A DNA stretch of 64,000 nt, from contig NZ_JOJP01000001.1 in assembly GCF_000710775.1 (NCBI RefSeq), positions 4,229,810 to 4,293,809 on the forward strand, written 5' to 3'. This DNA comes from Endozoicomonas elysicola. GTDB lineage: Bacteria > Pseudomonadota > Gammaproteobacteria > Pseudomonadales > Endozoicomonadaceae. Under the pieces are notes generated by a model. The model saw only the letters and a program-made list of their open reading frames with translations, did not search any database and was not told where the DNA came from. Positions 1 through 9,876 of this stretch are shown in pieces. Position numbers and translations under genes: made by a program. Positions within the stretch are counted from its first letter, which is position 1. Every line of letters begins with the position of its first letter.

Positions 1-332
1 TTGGTAGTGAGACGCTCTCCAAGCGCATCAAGCCGGGTCATACGCCCCTGAAGCTCAGAGAGTCTTAGCATCAAGGCATCAAGCTGGTACTGTGTCTGCT
101 GACGGACAAGCCCGAGATCCTGCTGCTGGGCATCTAACGCCTGTTTCCAGTTCTTCAGCCCTTCCCTTGTCAGCATCTGCTCCTGGTTACTGGTAAGCCA
201 GCCATAGGTAACACCGGCACCTATGGCCATGGATAACAAGAAGGCACAGCACACCAGAAACCCGACTCCCTTGCCACTACCAGAGTAGGTTCGAGTTCGA
301 GAGTGATCCTGATTAACAACAATGATTTTCAT
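1..332 (-). CDS. Membrane-anchored coiled-coil protein, N-terminal part (M23-peptidase-type candidate)
   Basis: Partial gene read from an ATG at 332 and running off the window edge (110 codons seen). The product starts with a short basic stretch, has one hydrophobic segment around residues 21-42, then a Gln/Leu-rich heptad-like region that looks coiled coil. This is the layout of single-pass, periplasm-facing coiled-coil proteins. In related gammaproteobacteria an M23-family peptidoglycan metallopeptidase with such an N-terminus lies between lpxC and secA, which fits the position here. The catalytic domain is outside the window, so the peptidase call is inferred from context only. Confidence 0.45.
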   Translation of the reverse strand, partial: MKIIVVNQDHSRTRTYSGSGKGVGFLVCCAFLLSMAIGAGVTYGWLTSNQEQMLTREGLKNWKQALDAQQQDLGLVRQQTQYQLDALMLRLSELQGRMTRLDALGERLTT

Positions 333-614
333 TAGCAGCCCTTAATGCCATACCAATAGCACATCCCCACTATTATATTTTAGGCACTTTACATAACAAC
401 GAAGCCAAGAGCGGATTGTACCTTTAAGGAATAATTCTCATCTACATTCTGCTTGCGATAAAGAGAAAACTCCTAATACTAATTTTATCGTTATAAAACA
501 ATATTTTTGAATACTATTAAAGCTATCCAGCATAACGTCAAAAAAACACCACTAAAAGACAAATGTACGAACACAGCTAAAACGCGAAAATTAAGATGCC
601 CTACTTTCTGCGCC

Positions 615-642
615 CATAAAAAAAGCCACTATAAAGTGGCTT
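615..642 (-). terminator. Rho-independent terminator after lpxC
   Basis: An 8-bp perfect stem (623-630 with 635-642, loop 631-634) is followed, in minus-strand reading, by a run of eight U from 624 down to 617. It lies about 70 bp behind the lpxC stop and closes the dcw/lpxC transcription unit. The rest of the gap 333-713 is AT-rich and shows no further gene; it must hold the promoter of the next minus-strand gene. Confidence 0.8.
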
Positions 643-713
643 AATTCAAGGCTAAAAAAACACCTAGCCTCATAAAAAAACGTCTCAGATCAGCGTTTAC
701 TCAACAGCAGCCG

Positions 714-1628
714 TCAAGCAGGAACCGCAACAGGCTTCTGATAGGAAATTGGAGATACCTCCGCATTTTCGAAAGTTACAATCTCCCACAGCTTCTCATT
801 AGCCAACAAGGTTCTAACCAGCTTATTGTTAAGCTCATGTCCGGATTTGTGACCAATAAACTGACCAATCAGACTGTGCCCCAACAAGTAGAGGTCACCA
901 ATTGCATCCAGCATTTTATGCTTAACAAATTCATCATGATAACGAAGGCCGTCTTCATTGAGAATTCTGTAATCATCAACAACAACTACATTGTCAACAC
1001 TGCCGCCAAGAGCAAGATTCTGAGAGCGGAGATACTCTACATCACTCATAAAACCAAAAGTACGTGCCCGGCTGACTTCCTTCACAAATGAAGTACTGGA
1101 GAAGTCGATTGATGCTGTTTGAGAGCGACTTTTGAAAACAGGGTGATCAAAGTCAATGGTGAAACTTACTTTAAACCCGTTGTACGGTTTGAAGGTTGCA
1201 GTTTTGTCGCCATCAGTAACCGTCACATCTTCTTTGATGCGGATAAATTTCTTAGGCGCATTCTGTTCCTGAATCCCTGCAGATTGCAACAGGAATACAA
1301 ATGGACCAGCACTGCCATCCATAATCGGAACTTCATGAGCACTGACTTCAACGTAGGCATTATCAATACCCAGTCCAGCCAAAGCAGAGAGCAAGTGCTC
1401 AACGGTGTCAATACGCGTCCCATCTTTATGCAAAGAAGTACAAAGCGTCGTTTGCCCAACATTCAGGGCATGCGCTGGAATTTCTACCACTGGATCAAGG
1501 TCTGTTCGACAGAAAATGATGCCGGTATCTACAGGTGCAGGCTTGAGAGTGAGGTAAACCTTTTCACCGGAGTGAAGGCCCACACCTGTAGCACGAATAA
1601 TATTTTTCAGTGTACGCTGTCTGATCAT
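714..1628 (-). CDS. lpxC: UDP-3-O-acyl-N-acetylglucosamine deacetylase LpxC
   Basis: Catalyses the committed step of lipid A synthesis, the zinc-dependent deacetylation of UDP-3-O-acyl-GlcNAc in the cytoplasm. The 304-residue length is normal for the family. The N-terminus (RQRTLKN, then TGVGLHSGE), the zinc-binding TVEHLLSAL segment near residue 80, and the [16 protein letters not shown] segment near 235 carry the expected His, His and Asp ligands. It is the last gene of the dcw cluster, about 100 bp behind ftsZ, as in Escherichia coli and Pseudomonas. In E. coli LpxC is controlled by FtsH proteolysis through its C-terminal tail; the tail here ends in VAVPA, a small-residue end of similar type. 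Confidence 0.98.
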   Translation of the reverse strand: MIRQRTLKNIIRATGVGLHSGEKVYLTLKPAPVDTGIIFCRTDLDPVVEIPAHALNVGQTTLCTSLHKDGTRIDTVEHLLSALAGLGIDNAYVEVSAHEVPIMDGSAGPFVFLLQSAGIQEQNAPKKFIRIKEDVTVTDGDKTATFKPYNGFKVSFTIDFDHPVFKSRSQTASIDFSSTSFVKEVSRARTFGFMSDVEYLRSQNLALGGSVDNVVVVDDYRILNEDGLRYHDEFVKHKMLDAIGDLYLLGHSLIGQFIGHKSGHELNNKLVRTLLANEKLWEIVTFENAEVSPISYQKPVAVPA

Positions 1629-1730
1629 GATAACGCTGTTCCGCGACCTGTAAGGTCCCTATTATTTGGATGCAACGTCACATTGTAACAAAAGTAACAA
1701 TTGAGACAAGTTCGCATTTCTACGCCCTGA

Positions 1731-2915
1731 TTAATCAGCCTGACGCCTCAGGAATGCTGGAATATCAAGATAATCCACATTATCACCTGACGCTGCCGAC
1801 CTTCTAGGTTCTGACCTGGGTTCTACTTCATCTTCATTTCGGCGAGGATTACGCAAAACCGGTGAAATCTCCAACCCTTCATAATTGGGAGTGCCATCTT
1901 TATTTTTTGGTGGCGACTTCTCAACAACTTTTAAGTGCTCTTTAGGGGCACTACCTGCACCAATACCGGTAGCCACAACCGTAACTCTGAGCTCATCAGT
2001 CAACTCCGGATCAATAACAGTACCAATAACAACAGTAGCATCATTGGAAGCAAACTGACTAACTACGTCGCCTACCTGATTGTATTCCCCAACAGTAAAG
2101 TCGAGGCCTGCAGTGATATTGACCAGTACACCTTTCGCCCCCTGAAGATCCACATCTTCCAATAGCGGGCTTCGAATAGCTTTCTCAGCGGCTTCTGCAG
2201 CACGTCCACTACCGGTGGCAACACCTGTACCCATCATCGCCATGCCCATTTCCGACATCACGGTACGAACGTCTGCAAAGTCAACATTAATGAGACCGTC
2301 ACGAGTAATCAATTCAGAAATCCCCTGAACCGCACCAAGCAGAACATCATTGGCGGCACCAAAAGCATTTAACAGACTGACATCACTGCCCAGTACCGGC
2401 AACAACTTCTCATTGGGGATGGTGATCAGAGAGTCTACATGCTCCTGAAGCTCTTTCAGGCCTTCTTCAGCAATCGACATTCTGCGCTTGCCTTCAAAAC
2501 CAAAAGGCTTGGTTACCACCGCGACTGTCAAGGCCCCCAGCTCTCTAGCCACTTGAGCGACAACAGGAGCAGCACCGGTTCCGGTCCCACCACCCATGCC
2601 AGCAGCAATGAAGACCATATCTGCACCCTTGAGCAACTCAGCAATGCGCTCACGATCCTCCATAGCAGCCTCACGGCCAACATTTGGATTGGCACCCGCG
2701 CCTAGCCCTCGTGTAATAGAGGCTCCCAGCTGCAAGTGTGTATGGGCCTGCACATGCTGCTTTTTCAGTGCCTGGGCATCGGTATTGGCACAAACAAACT
2801 CAACACCTTCCAGCTGACTTTTCAGCATATGGCAAACTGCATTGCCACCGCCGCCACCGACGCCGATGACTTTGATGACCGCTTCCTGCGGTACGTTATC
2901 CACCAGTTCAAACAT
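1731..2915 (-). CDS. ftsZ: Cell division protein FtsZ
   Basis: Tubulin-like GTPase that polymerises into the division ring at midcell. It shows the glycine-rich GVGGGGGNAV segment, the tubulin signature GGGTGTGAAP, and the conserved C-terminal peptide DYLDIPAFLRRQAD that binds FtsA and ZipA. A start at 2915 gives 394 residues. An in-frame ATG two codons upstream (2921) touches the AAGGAG ribosome-binding site directly, whereas the ATG at 2915 lies six bases behind it, so 2915 is the better start and the protein begins MFELVD. About 100 bp separate it from ftsA upstream. A flexible, charged linker (about residues 320-380) precedes the C-terminal peptide. Confidence 0.98.
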   Translation of the reverse strand: MFELVDNVPQEAVIKVIGVGGGGGNAVCHMLKSQLEGVEFVCANTDAQALKKQHVQAHTHLQLGASITRGLGAGANPNVGREAAMEDRERIAELLKGADMVFIAAGMGGGTGTGAAPVVAQVARELGALTVAVVTKPFGFEGKRRMSIAEEGLKELQEHVDSLITIPNEKLLPVLGSDVSLLNAFGAANDVLLGAVQGISELITRDGLINVDFADVRTVMSEMGMAMMGTGVATGSGRAAEAAEKAIRSPLLEDVDLQGAKGVLVNITAGLDFTVGEYNQVGDVVSQFASNDATVVIGTVIDPELTDELRVTVVATGIGAGSAPKEHLKVVEKSPPKNKDGTPNYEGLEISPVLRNPRRNEDEVEPRSEPRRSAASGDNVDYLDIPAFLRRQAD

Positions 2916-3015
2916 GGCCATCTCCTTTTTATCACCCTCAATCTAACAAATTCTTACCAATACCGTTACTGAATTTTTCCTGCCACTCTCGTCAACTAAT
3001 GCATCAACAAAAGCA

Positions 3016-4251
3016 TCAAAAGTTCTGAAACCAACTCTTCATCCTGTCAATCAGCCCGGTATCCTGAGACTTACTGGTAACCGTTTTTTTCAATCCGTCT
3101 TTCTGCATCTTCTGACCGTAATGAAGCAGGCCAACCCCTGTCGAATAAATGGGGTTATTGACCACATCACTGAGTCCTTTTACAGCCTGGGGTACCCCGA
3201 GGCGAACAGGCATATGGAAAATTTCCTCCGCCAGCTCTATCGCACCCTCAATTTTCGAGGTCCCCCCCGTCAGTACAATACCTGCCGGGATAAGATCATC
3301 AAAACCACTGCGCCTGATTTCAGCATTTATCAACGTAAACAGTTCGTCATAACGAGGTTCGACAACCTCTGCCAGAGCCTGTCTGGATAGTTCTCTGGGC
3401 GCCCGATCTCCCACACTGGGAACCTTAATGGTTTCATCGGCACCCGCCAGCTGCGCCAGAGCACAGGCGTACTTAATCTTTATGTCTTCAGCATTTTGCG
3501 TAGGCGTTCGTAGTGCCATGGCGATATCATTCGTCACCTGATCACCTGCAATGGGGATTACAGCCGTATGACGAATAGCCCCATCGGTAAAGATGGCGAT
3601 ATCTGTAGTGCCACCACCAATATCAACCATGCAAACGCCCAGCTCCTTCTCATCTTCCGAGAGCACTGAATAACTGGAGGCCAGTTGTTCAAGAATAATG
3701 TCGTCCACCTCAAGACCGCAGCGACGGATACAGTTTTCAATATTCTGTGCAGCATTCACGGCACAAGTCACCAAATGGACTTTAGCCTCAAGCCTGACGC
3801 CAGACATACCATGAGGCTCTTTAATCCCCTCCTGGTTATCAATGGCATATTCCTGTGGAAGGATATGAAGAATGCGTTGATCAGCGGGAATAGCAACTGC
3901 TTGGGCAGCATCAATCACACGATCAATATCTGCACCATTCACTTCCCGCTCACGTATTGCAACGATGCCATGGGAGTTTAGGCTCTTAATATGATTACCA
4001 GCAATGCCTGCGTAAACCGAATGAATCTGGCAGCCAGCCATAAGCTCGGCCTCTTCGACAGCTCGCTTAATGGCATGGACTGTAGAATCTATATTTACGA
4101 CGACGCCACGTTTGAGCCCACGTGAAATATGCGAGCCAATGCCGATGACCTCAATGTCACCCTCAGCGTTGAGTTCTCCAACAATAGCCACCACTTTTGA
4201 AGTGCCTATGTCCAACCCAACGATCAATCTTCCATTATCTGCCGCTGTCAT
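3016..4251 (-). CDS. ftsA: Cell division protein FtsA
   Basis: Actin-fold ATPase that tethers FtsZ to the inner membrane and recruits later divisome proteins. It has 411 residues. The nucleotide-binding motifs are visible: GLDIGTSKV near residue 13, DIGGGTTDIAIF near 212 and LTGGTSKIEG near 340. The C-terminus (LIDRMKSWFQNF) is the amphipathic membrane-targeting helix typical of FtsA. It lies 30 bp behind ftsQ and 94 bp ahead of ftsZ, the canonical dcw order. Confidence 0.97.
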   Translation of the reverse strand: MTAADNGRLIVGLDIGTSKVVAIVGELNAEGDIEVIGIGSHISRGLKRGVVVNIDSTVHAIKRAVEEAELMAGCQIHSVYAGIAGNHIKSLNSHGIVAIREREVNGADIDRVIDAAQAVAIPADQRILHILPQEYAIDNQEGIKEPHGMSGVRLEAKVHLVTCAVNAAQNIENCIRRCGLEVDDIILEQLASSYSVLSEDEKELGVCMVDIGGGTTDIAIFTDGAIRHTAVIPIAGDQVTNDIAMALRTPTQNAEDIKIKYACALAQLAGADETIKVPSVGDRAPRELSRQALAEVVEPRYDELFTLINAEIRRSGFDDLIPAGIVLTGGTSKIEGAIELAEEIFHMPVRLGVPQAVKGLSDVVNNPIYSTGVGLLHYGQKMQKDGLKKTVTSKSQDTGLIDRMKSWFQNF

Positions 4252-4281
4252 GGCATCAATCTTCCCAAACTTCTCTATCCA

Positions 4282-5100
4282 TTATGAATCCGAGCCTGCC
4301 TGACTGCTCTGACCCCAGGCAACCGAAGCACCATTCAAATACCGTAAATCCACCCGCTCTACCTGCTGCCAACGAGGCTCCAGCTTTGCATGGTAAAGCC
4401 GAACAAAACGCTGCAACCTTTCCATTCTTCGGTCTCGGCCAATATTGACCTCAACATGCCCGACGGTAAAGCGCCATGAGCCACTTTCACTTCGTTTCAG
4501 CGTTTTAAGTCTAAGACCCATGGGTCTTAGCAACTGGCTAATGGCCAGATATTGCTGCATGACCTCAGCTGCGGACTCTTCTGAACCTGCAAGAACCGGC
4601 ATCCCGGAAAAGTCAGCAATATCCTTCGGGGCAAACACCTCACCCTCATTGCTGATAAGGTGAGTACGCCCCCATCTGGCTACCGGCTGCTGCTCCTCAA
4701 GGCTCAACTGAACACTATCGGGCCAGTGCCGCCGAACAGAGGCCTCTTTTACCCAAGGCATTTCCAGAAGTACCGCTTGCATCTGTTTCAGGTCCAGAGA
4801 AAAAAAACGCACCTGCAAAAGCGGCTGCAACTCTTTCTCAACGTCTTCTCTGGACAAATGCTCAAAAGCAGAATGCACTTCCACCCGTGCTATCGGCTGG
4901 TTCAACCAGTTCATCAGCCAGGGCGCTGAAGCTACCAATCCCGCCAACAGAAAAAGAGAACACAGAATTTGCAGTACTCTTTTCCACGGCAGCTGCCTTC
5001 TTCCTTTTCTTCCATCCTCCAGTCGCCCCCCTTTTCGAGAAGCACCACGCACCTCTCCAGGACGACTGGCAGAAATGGAAAATCCTGCTCTATCTGACAT
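4282..5100 (-). CDS. ftsQ: Cell division protein FtsQ
   Basis: Bitopic inner-membrane protein that bridges early and late divisome through FtsB and FtsL. The 272-residue product has a basic cytoplasmic N-terminus, one membrane segment near residues 42-65, then a POTRA domain (starting near IARVEVHSAF) and the FtsQ-type beta domain with VKEASVRRHWPDSVQL. The start overlaps the end of ddlB by 11 bp, which suggests translational coupling. Homology is clear mainly from the POTRA motif and the position. Confidence 0.95.
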   Translation of the reverse strand: MSDRAGFSISASRPGEVRGASRKGGRLEDGRKGRRQLPWKRVLQILCSLFLLAGLVASAPWLMNWLNQPIARVEVHSAFEHLSREDVEKELQPLLQVRFFSLDLKQMQAVLLEMPWVKEASVRRHWPDSVQLSLEEQQPVARWGRTHLISNEGEVFAPKDIADFSGMPVLAGSEESAAEVMQQYLAISQLLRPMGLRLKTLKRSESGSWRFTVGHVEVNIGRDRRMERLQRFVRLYHAKLEPRWQQVERVDLRYLNGASVAWGQSSQAGSDS

Positions 5101-6028
5101 TCGCAGCTTTCAATATCTCAATGACCAGCTCATCGAAAGATAACCCTGCATCAGCAGCAGCCATAGGCATCAGACTGTGATCTGTCATTCCCGGAATTGT
5201 ATTGACTTCCAGCAACCAGAACCGTCCCTGCTGATCCTGCATAAAATCAACACGCCCCCAGCCCGAACATCCCAGAGTTTCAAATGCCGTCAGAGCGACA
5301 GCCTGAAGCTCCTGCTCCTTAATAGAAGTCAGCCCACAGGGAATTGAGTAGCGGGTATTATCAGACAGATACTTGGCTTCGTAATCATAAAACTCACCCT
5401 CTGCCTCAATCCTGATGACAGGCAGTGCCTGATCATTGAGGATACCCACCGTAAACTCAGGGCCGTCGATAAACGACTCCACCAATACCGGGCCTTTGTG
5501 CTCACCTGCGCGTTGACAAGCAGCCTCCAGATCTTCTCTTCGATCTACTCTTGCCACACCAACACTGGAACCTTCCATACTCGGTTTCACAAAAGCCGGC
5601 AGTAAAGACTCCGCATGCCCAAGGTTATCTGCCCCCATTACCAGGGCAAATTCAGGAGTCGGCAGACCAATGGATTGCCACAGCAGTTTGCAACGGTACT
5701 TATCCATCGCCAGTGCCGATGCCATTACACCACTACCAGAGTATGGGATCCCCATGGTTTCCAGCAGCCCCTGCATGGTGCCATCCTCACCACCCCGACC
5801 ATGCAAGGCAATAAAGGCATAATCAGGACCATATGCCTGCAGCTGTTCAACTGCATTTTCGCAGGTATCAATTAACTGGCACTTTACACCCTGCCGGGTC
5901 AGCGAAGCATAAATCCGCTCGCCACTGGTCAAACTCACTTCCCTTTCTGCGGAGTTACCACCAAAAAGTACAGCGACCTTTCCAAAAGCCTTTGGATCAA
6001 AGTGATCACAACTCCGGTCGTACTTCAT
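5090..6028 (-). CDS. ddlB: D-alanine-D-alanine ligase
   Basis: ATP-grasp enzyme that joins two D-Ala for the peptidoglycan stem peptide. Visible family motifs are VLFGGNSAEREVSL at the N-terminus, HGRGGEDGTMQG, VKPSMEGSSVGVA and the Mg-binding LLEVNTIPGMT near the end. The ATG at 6028 is preferred over a TTG eight codons upstream because an AAGGGA-type site precedes it; this gives 312 residues, close to other DdlB proteins. It sits between murC and ftsQ, the standard dcw position, and overlaps ftsQ. Confidence 0.96.
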   Translation of the reverse strand: MKYDRSCDHFDPKAFGKVAVLFGGNSAEREVSLTSGERIYASLTRQGVKCQLIDTCENAVEQLQAYGPDYAFIALHGRGGEDGTMQGLLETMGIPYSGSGVMASALAMDKYRCKLLWQSIGLPTPEFALVMGADNLGHAESLLPAFVKPSMEGSSVGVARVDRREDLEAACQRAGEHKGPVLVESFIDGPEFTVGILNDQALPVIRIEAEGEFYDYEAKYLSDNTRYSIPCGLTSIKEQELQAVALTAFETLGCSGWGRVDFMQDQQGRFWLLEVNTIPGMTDHSLMPMAAADAGLSFDELVIEILKAANVR

Positions 6029-6076
6029 GCACTGTATCCCTTTTCTAATCAATTCGTAGCTACGTTTTCAGCGCCC

Positions 6077-7537
6077 TTACCGTTCAGCAAGCAACCCCAG
6101 CTCACTCTGAGCAAGCCTGAGTGCCAGAGCACCAATATCTCCAGCCCCTTGAGCCAGAAGCAGGTCACCATCCTGCAGCACATCCGCCAATACCGATTCC
6201 ACTTCGTCAGGCCGGGCAATAAAAATCGGGTCAACCAGTCCACGCTGACGAATACTCCGACACAGGGATCGGCTGTCAGCACCTGCAATTGGCTCTTCCC
6301 CGGCAGGGTACACTTCCATCAACAGAAGAACATCAACCCTAGAGAGAACATTAACAAAGTCTTCGTACAGGTCACGGGTTCGCGAAAATCGATGCGGTTG
6401 ATAAATCATAACCAGTCGTTTATCACCCCATCCGTCACGAACCGCTTTAATCGTTGCATCCACTTCAGTGGGATGGTGACCATAGTCATCCACCAGCATC
6501 ACTTCACCAGCACCGGTATTAAAGTCCCCCAACACTTGGAAGCGACGGCCAACACCGTCAAACAGGCTCAAGCCTTCAGCAATTACCTGATCCGGCACCC
6601 CCTCATCCGAGGCAGCGGCAAATGTTGCAAGCGCATTCAACACATTGTGGCGGCCCGGTATCGCAAGCTCAATAGCAACAGGGGCTTCTTCAGCATCCGT
6701 CGTAGCTCGACGAACCAGGTCAAATTTGGTTTTCATGCCCTGCTGACGAACATTCACAGCCTGGTAGTCTGCATCTTCACTGAAGCCATAGGTGATCACC
6801 TGTCGCTTAATTTCCGGTAACAATTCCCGAACCACAGGGCAGTCGATACAGACAATAGCGACACCATAAAAAGGCAGATTATGTAAAAAGTCGATAAACG
6901 TCTTTTTCAGCTTGCCAAAGTCACCATCGTAGGTGGACATATGGTCGGCATCGATGTTGGTGACAATTGAGACCATCGGTTGCAAGTGAAGAAAAGATGC
7001 ATCCGACTCATCCGCCTCAGCGACCAGATAACGGCTTCCGCCCAACTTCGCATTGGTACCCGCTGAATTAAGTCTTCCACCAATAACAAAGGTTGGATCC
7101 ATACCACTGAATCCCAGTACTGACGCAAGCAGGCTGGTCGTGGTGGTTTTACCATGCGTTCCTGCCACCGCAATACCATGTCGATAACGCATCAATTCCG
7201 CCAGCATCTGGGCACGAGGTACGATAGGCAAACGACGACTTTCGGCTTCAACGACTTCAGGGTTACTCCCTGCAACAGCAGTCGAGGTAACAACCACATC
7301 CGCACTGGTTACATTCTCAGCCTGATGCCCAATAAAAACCTCAACACCCAACTGCTCCAGGCGCTCGGTTACTGCCGATGCACGAATATCTGAACCAGAG
7401 ATTTCATACCCCTGGTTCAGAAGCACCTCAGCGATACCACACATTCCAGAACCACCAATACCCACAAAATGAATTTTGCGGATTCGTCTCATCTCCGGTA
7501 CTGCCACAACAGGAATACGACTCTTTAAATTAGGCAT
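6077..7537 (-). CDS. murC: UDP-N-acetylmuramate-L-alanine ligase
   Basis: Cytoplasmic Mur ligase that adds L-Ala to UDP-MurNAc. The N-terminal [11 protein letters not shown] loop, the P-loop [12 protein letters not shown], and the later [10 protein letters not shown] and YQPHRFSRT motifs are all diagnostic of MurC. The reading frame is open further upstream, but the ATG at 7537 has a perfect AGGAGG at 7544-7549 six bases ahead and gives 486 residues. With that start the gene overlaps the end of murG by 8 bp, which fits coupled translation in the cluster. Confidence 0.97.
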   Translation of the reverse strand: MPNLKSRIPVVAVPEMRRIRKIHFVGIGGSGMCGIAEVLLNQGYEISGSDIRASAVTERLEQLGVEVFIGHQAENVTSADVVVTSTAVAGSNPEVVEAESRRLPIVPRAQMLAELMRYRHGIAVAGTHGKTTTTSLLASVLGFSGMDPTFVIGGRLNSAGTNAKLGGSRYLVAEADESDASFLHLQPMVSIVTNIDADHMSTYDGDFGKLKKTFIDFLHNLPFYGVAIVCIDCPVVRELLPEIKRQVITYGFSEDADYQAVNVRQQGMKTKFDLVRRATTDAEEAPVAIELAIPGRHNVLNALATFAAASDEGVPDQVIAEGLSLFDGVGRRFQVLGDFNTGAGEVMLVDDYGHHPTEVDATIKAVRDGWGDKRLVMIYQPHRFSRTRDLYEDFVNVLSRVDVLLLMEVYPAGEEPIAGADSRSLCRSIRQRGLVDPIFIARPDEVESVLADVLQDGDLLLAQGAGDIGALALRLAQSELGLLAER

Positions 7538-8627
7538 AGGAGACCTCCTGACCAGCCGCTTCAAGGCAGTGTCGAACCACATCACCTGTCGCCTGTGGCA
7601 GACTGGCGGCTTTTGCCGATGAGGCCATTACTTCAAGCCGGTCCGGATTATCCGCCAGCTCCAGAATCATTTTTGTCAAACCGTCTACATCCAAATCTTT
7701 TTGCTGAACCATCAGGGCAGCACCTCTGTCCACCAGATAATGCCCATTAACTGTCTGATGATCATCTACCGCATGGGGAAATGGTATCAGGATTCCAGCT
7801 TTTCCTGCCGCGGCCAGCTCAGCGATGGTTAATGCACCAGACCGGCAGAGTACCAGATCAGCCCACTCATAAGCCTGAGCCATATCATCAATAAAAGGCT
7901 CTACCCGACCAGAAACACCCAGCTGCTGGTAACCGGTTTGGCACTGTTCAAAATTTACCTTACCCGTTTGATGCCAGACCTCTACCCGGCCATCACATTT
8001 TTTCAGAACCTGTGGAACCCGTTCATTAATAGCCAGGGCACCGCGGCTACCACCAACCACCAGCAAGCGCAAAGGCGAGTGGGGTTTACAGGCAGGAACC
8101 GTCACTATATCCGACCGCACCGGATTCCCGGTCAACAGCACTTTTCTGGCCACCCCCGAAGAGACTCTGGCAAACGTTCCCGGAAATGCCTCAAGCACAC
8201 GAGAGGCAATTCTTGCCAACAGTTTATTCGTCAAACCAGCAACAGCATTCTGCTCATGAACCACCAGAGGAATACCTAACAACCTGGCCGCAACACCACC
8301 CGGCCCTGTCACATACCCCCCCATACCAACAACACATACGGGTTTATGAGCTCTCAATACCCGAATCGCTTTAATCAGTGAAACCATCAGGCGCCAGGGG
8401 GCTTTCAATAAAAAGCTCAACCCTTTTCCTCGCAGCCCTGTCACCGGGATAAAACTAATATCAATCCCGTGCCTCGGAACCAGGTCAGCCTCCATGCTTC
8501 CGGGAGTACCCAGCCAATGAACACGGTACCCCTGCTTTATCAAACCATCTGCAGTAGCCAGACCGGGGAAGATATGTCCACCGGTGCCACCTGCCATAAT
8601 AACCACCAGAGGTGCCTGCTCAGCCAT
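7530..8627 (-). CDS. murG: Undecaprenyl-PP-MurNAc-pentapeptide GlcNAc transferase
   Basis: GT28-family glycosyltransferase that converts lipid I to lipid II at the inner face of the cytoplasmic membrane. The N-terminal [12 protein letters not shown] motif, the [13 protein letters not shown] segment and HEQNAVAG near residue 125 are classic. The C-terminal domain has LVVGGSRGA and the UDP-GlcNAc-binding [14 protein letters not shown]. Length is 365 residues. A GGAGGAA site precedes the ATG. The start overlaps the end of ftsW and the end overlaps murC. Confidence 0.98.
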   Translation of the reverse strand: MAEQAPLVVIMAGGTGGHIFPGLATADGLIKQGYRVHWLGTPGSMEADLVPRHGIDISFIPVTGLRGKGLSFLLKAPWRLMVSLIKAIRVLRAHKPVCVVGMGGYVTGPGGVAARLLGIPLVVHEQNAVAGLTNKLLARIASRVLEAFPGTFARVSSGVARKVLLTGNPVRSDIVTVPACKPHSPLRLLVVGGSRGALAINERVPQVLKKCDGRVEVWHQTGKVNFEQCQTGYQQLGVSGRVEPFIDDMAQAYEWADLVLCRSGALTIAELAAAGKAGILIPFPHAVDDHQTVNGHYLVDRGAALMVQQKDLDVDGLTKMILELADNPDRLEVMASSAKAASLPQATGDVVRHCLEAAGQEVSYA

Positions 8628-9876
8628 GAATACTTCCTCCAGCAGTTCCGCTCGATTTTCTTTCCAATGTTTTCTCAGTAGCCTTTCGGCCTGCTACAGG
8701 CTTAACCTCAACCGCCTTGGCCTGTCGCCGCTCAAAATCAATGCGCAACAAAATACCAAATGCCAGGCAGTTCACAATCAAACTACTGCCTCCATAGCTG
8801 ATCAGCGGTAAAGCCAAACCCTTAGTGGGGAGCAAGCCAGTATTCACGCCAATATTGATCAAAGCCTGACTGGCAAACAACAGAGCTATTCCATAGGCAA
8901 CAAATCCATGGAACAACAGCCCTTTATCTTCAGATCTCGAACCTAGCTGAAGTGAGCGCCAGGCAACAAATAGAAATAAAGCAAGCAATAATAACGAACC
9001 TACAACACCGAATTCTTCCGCTAAAACAGCAAAAACAAAATCCGTATGAGCCTCAGGCAAGTAAAAAAGTTTCTGAATACTATTCCCCAGCCCTTCGCCC
9101 AGCCAAGCTCCACGACCAAAAGCAATTAATGCCTGCGTCAATTGATAACCACTGCCAAAAGCATGAGCCCAGGGATCCATATACGATGTAATACGGGCCA
9201 TCCGATAAGGTTCCATCCAAATCATCAGACCAATCAGGATAATAACCCCGGCAATCATAACGAGAAACTGATGAAACCGGGCGCCAGCCATAAAGATCAT
9301 ACCCATTACAGCAACCGTCAGAACAACCAGCGCCCCCAAATCAGGCTCCGCAAGTAGAAGCAAGGCTAATCCGGCCATAACAAGCATTGGTTTGATAAAG
9401 CCGCTCCACTGGGTACGCACCTCTTCCAGGTGACGGACCAGATAACCCGCCAGATAAATAACCACACAAAGTTTGGCAACTTCCGAAGCCTGAAGATTGA
9501 AGAAGCCGAGTGGAATCCAACGGACACTGCCATTGATTTCCCGACCAACAATCAGTACAACCACCAGCAGGAAAAAAGCGAGTAAAAGCCCCAACCAACT
9601 CATCTGTTGCATCCGACTGATGGGCAAAAGCATCATCAGCCCCATAGCAAACAGTCCAACCCCCATAAACAGAAACTGTTTAAGGACAACTCTCAACGGA
9701 TCACCAAAGGTGGCACTGGAAACATCCATGGATGCCGAACCTACCATGACCAAACCAATAGCAAGCAGAGCCAGCACAGCACCCAACAGAACCATATCAA
9801 TGCGCATGGACATCGATACATCCTGTTCTGAGGCTTCTTTCTCACGAAGAAAGCTTTGGCGGACCCGTTTCAGCAT
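8620..9876 (-). CDS. ftsW: Peptidoglycan glycosyltransferase / division protein FtsW
   Basis: SEDS-family multi-pass membrane protein that polymerises lipid II at the septum together with FtsI. The 418-residue sequence shows about ten hydrophobic segments and SEDS signatures such as PEAHTDFVFAVLAEEFG and LPLISYGGSSLIVN. The N-terminus is charged and cytoplasmic. It overlaps murD by 7 bp at its start and murG by 8 bp at its end. Confidence 0.97.
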   Translation of the reverse strand: MLKRVRQSFLREKEASEQDVSMSMRIDMVLLGAVLALLAIGLVMVGSASMDVSSATFGDPLRVVLKQFLFMGVGLFAMGLMMLLPISRMQQMSWLGLLLAFFLLVVVLIVGREINGSVRWIPLGFFNLQASEVAKLCVVIYLAGYLVRHLEEVRTQWSGFIKPMLVMAGLALLLLAEPDLGALVVLTVAVMGMIFMAGARFHQFLVMIAGVIILIGLMIWMEPYRMARITSYMDPWAHAFGSGYQLTQALIAFGRGAWLGEGLGNSIQKLFYLPEAHTDFVFAVLAEEFGVVGSLLLLALFLFVAWRSLQLGSRSEDKGLLFHGFVAYGIALLFASQALINIGVNTGLLPTKGLALPLISYGGSSLIVNCLAFGILLRIDFERRQAKAVEVKPVAGRKATEKTLERKSSGTAGGSIHG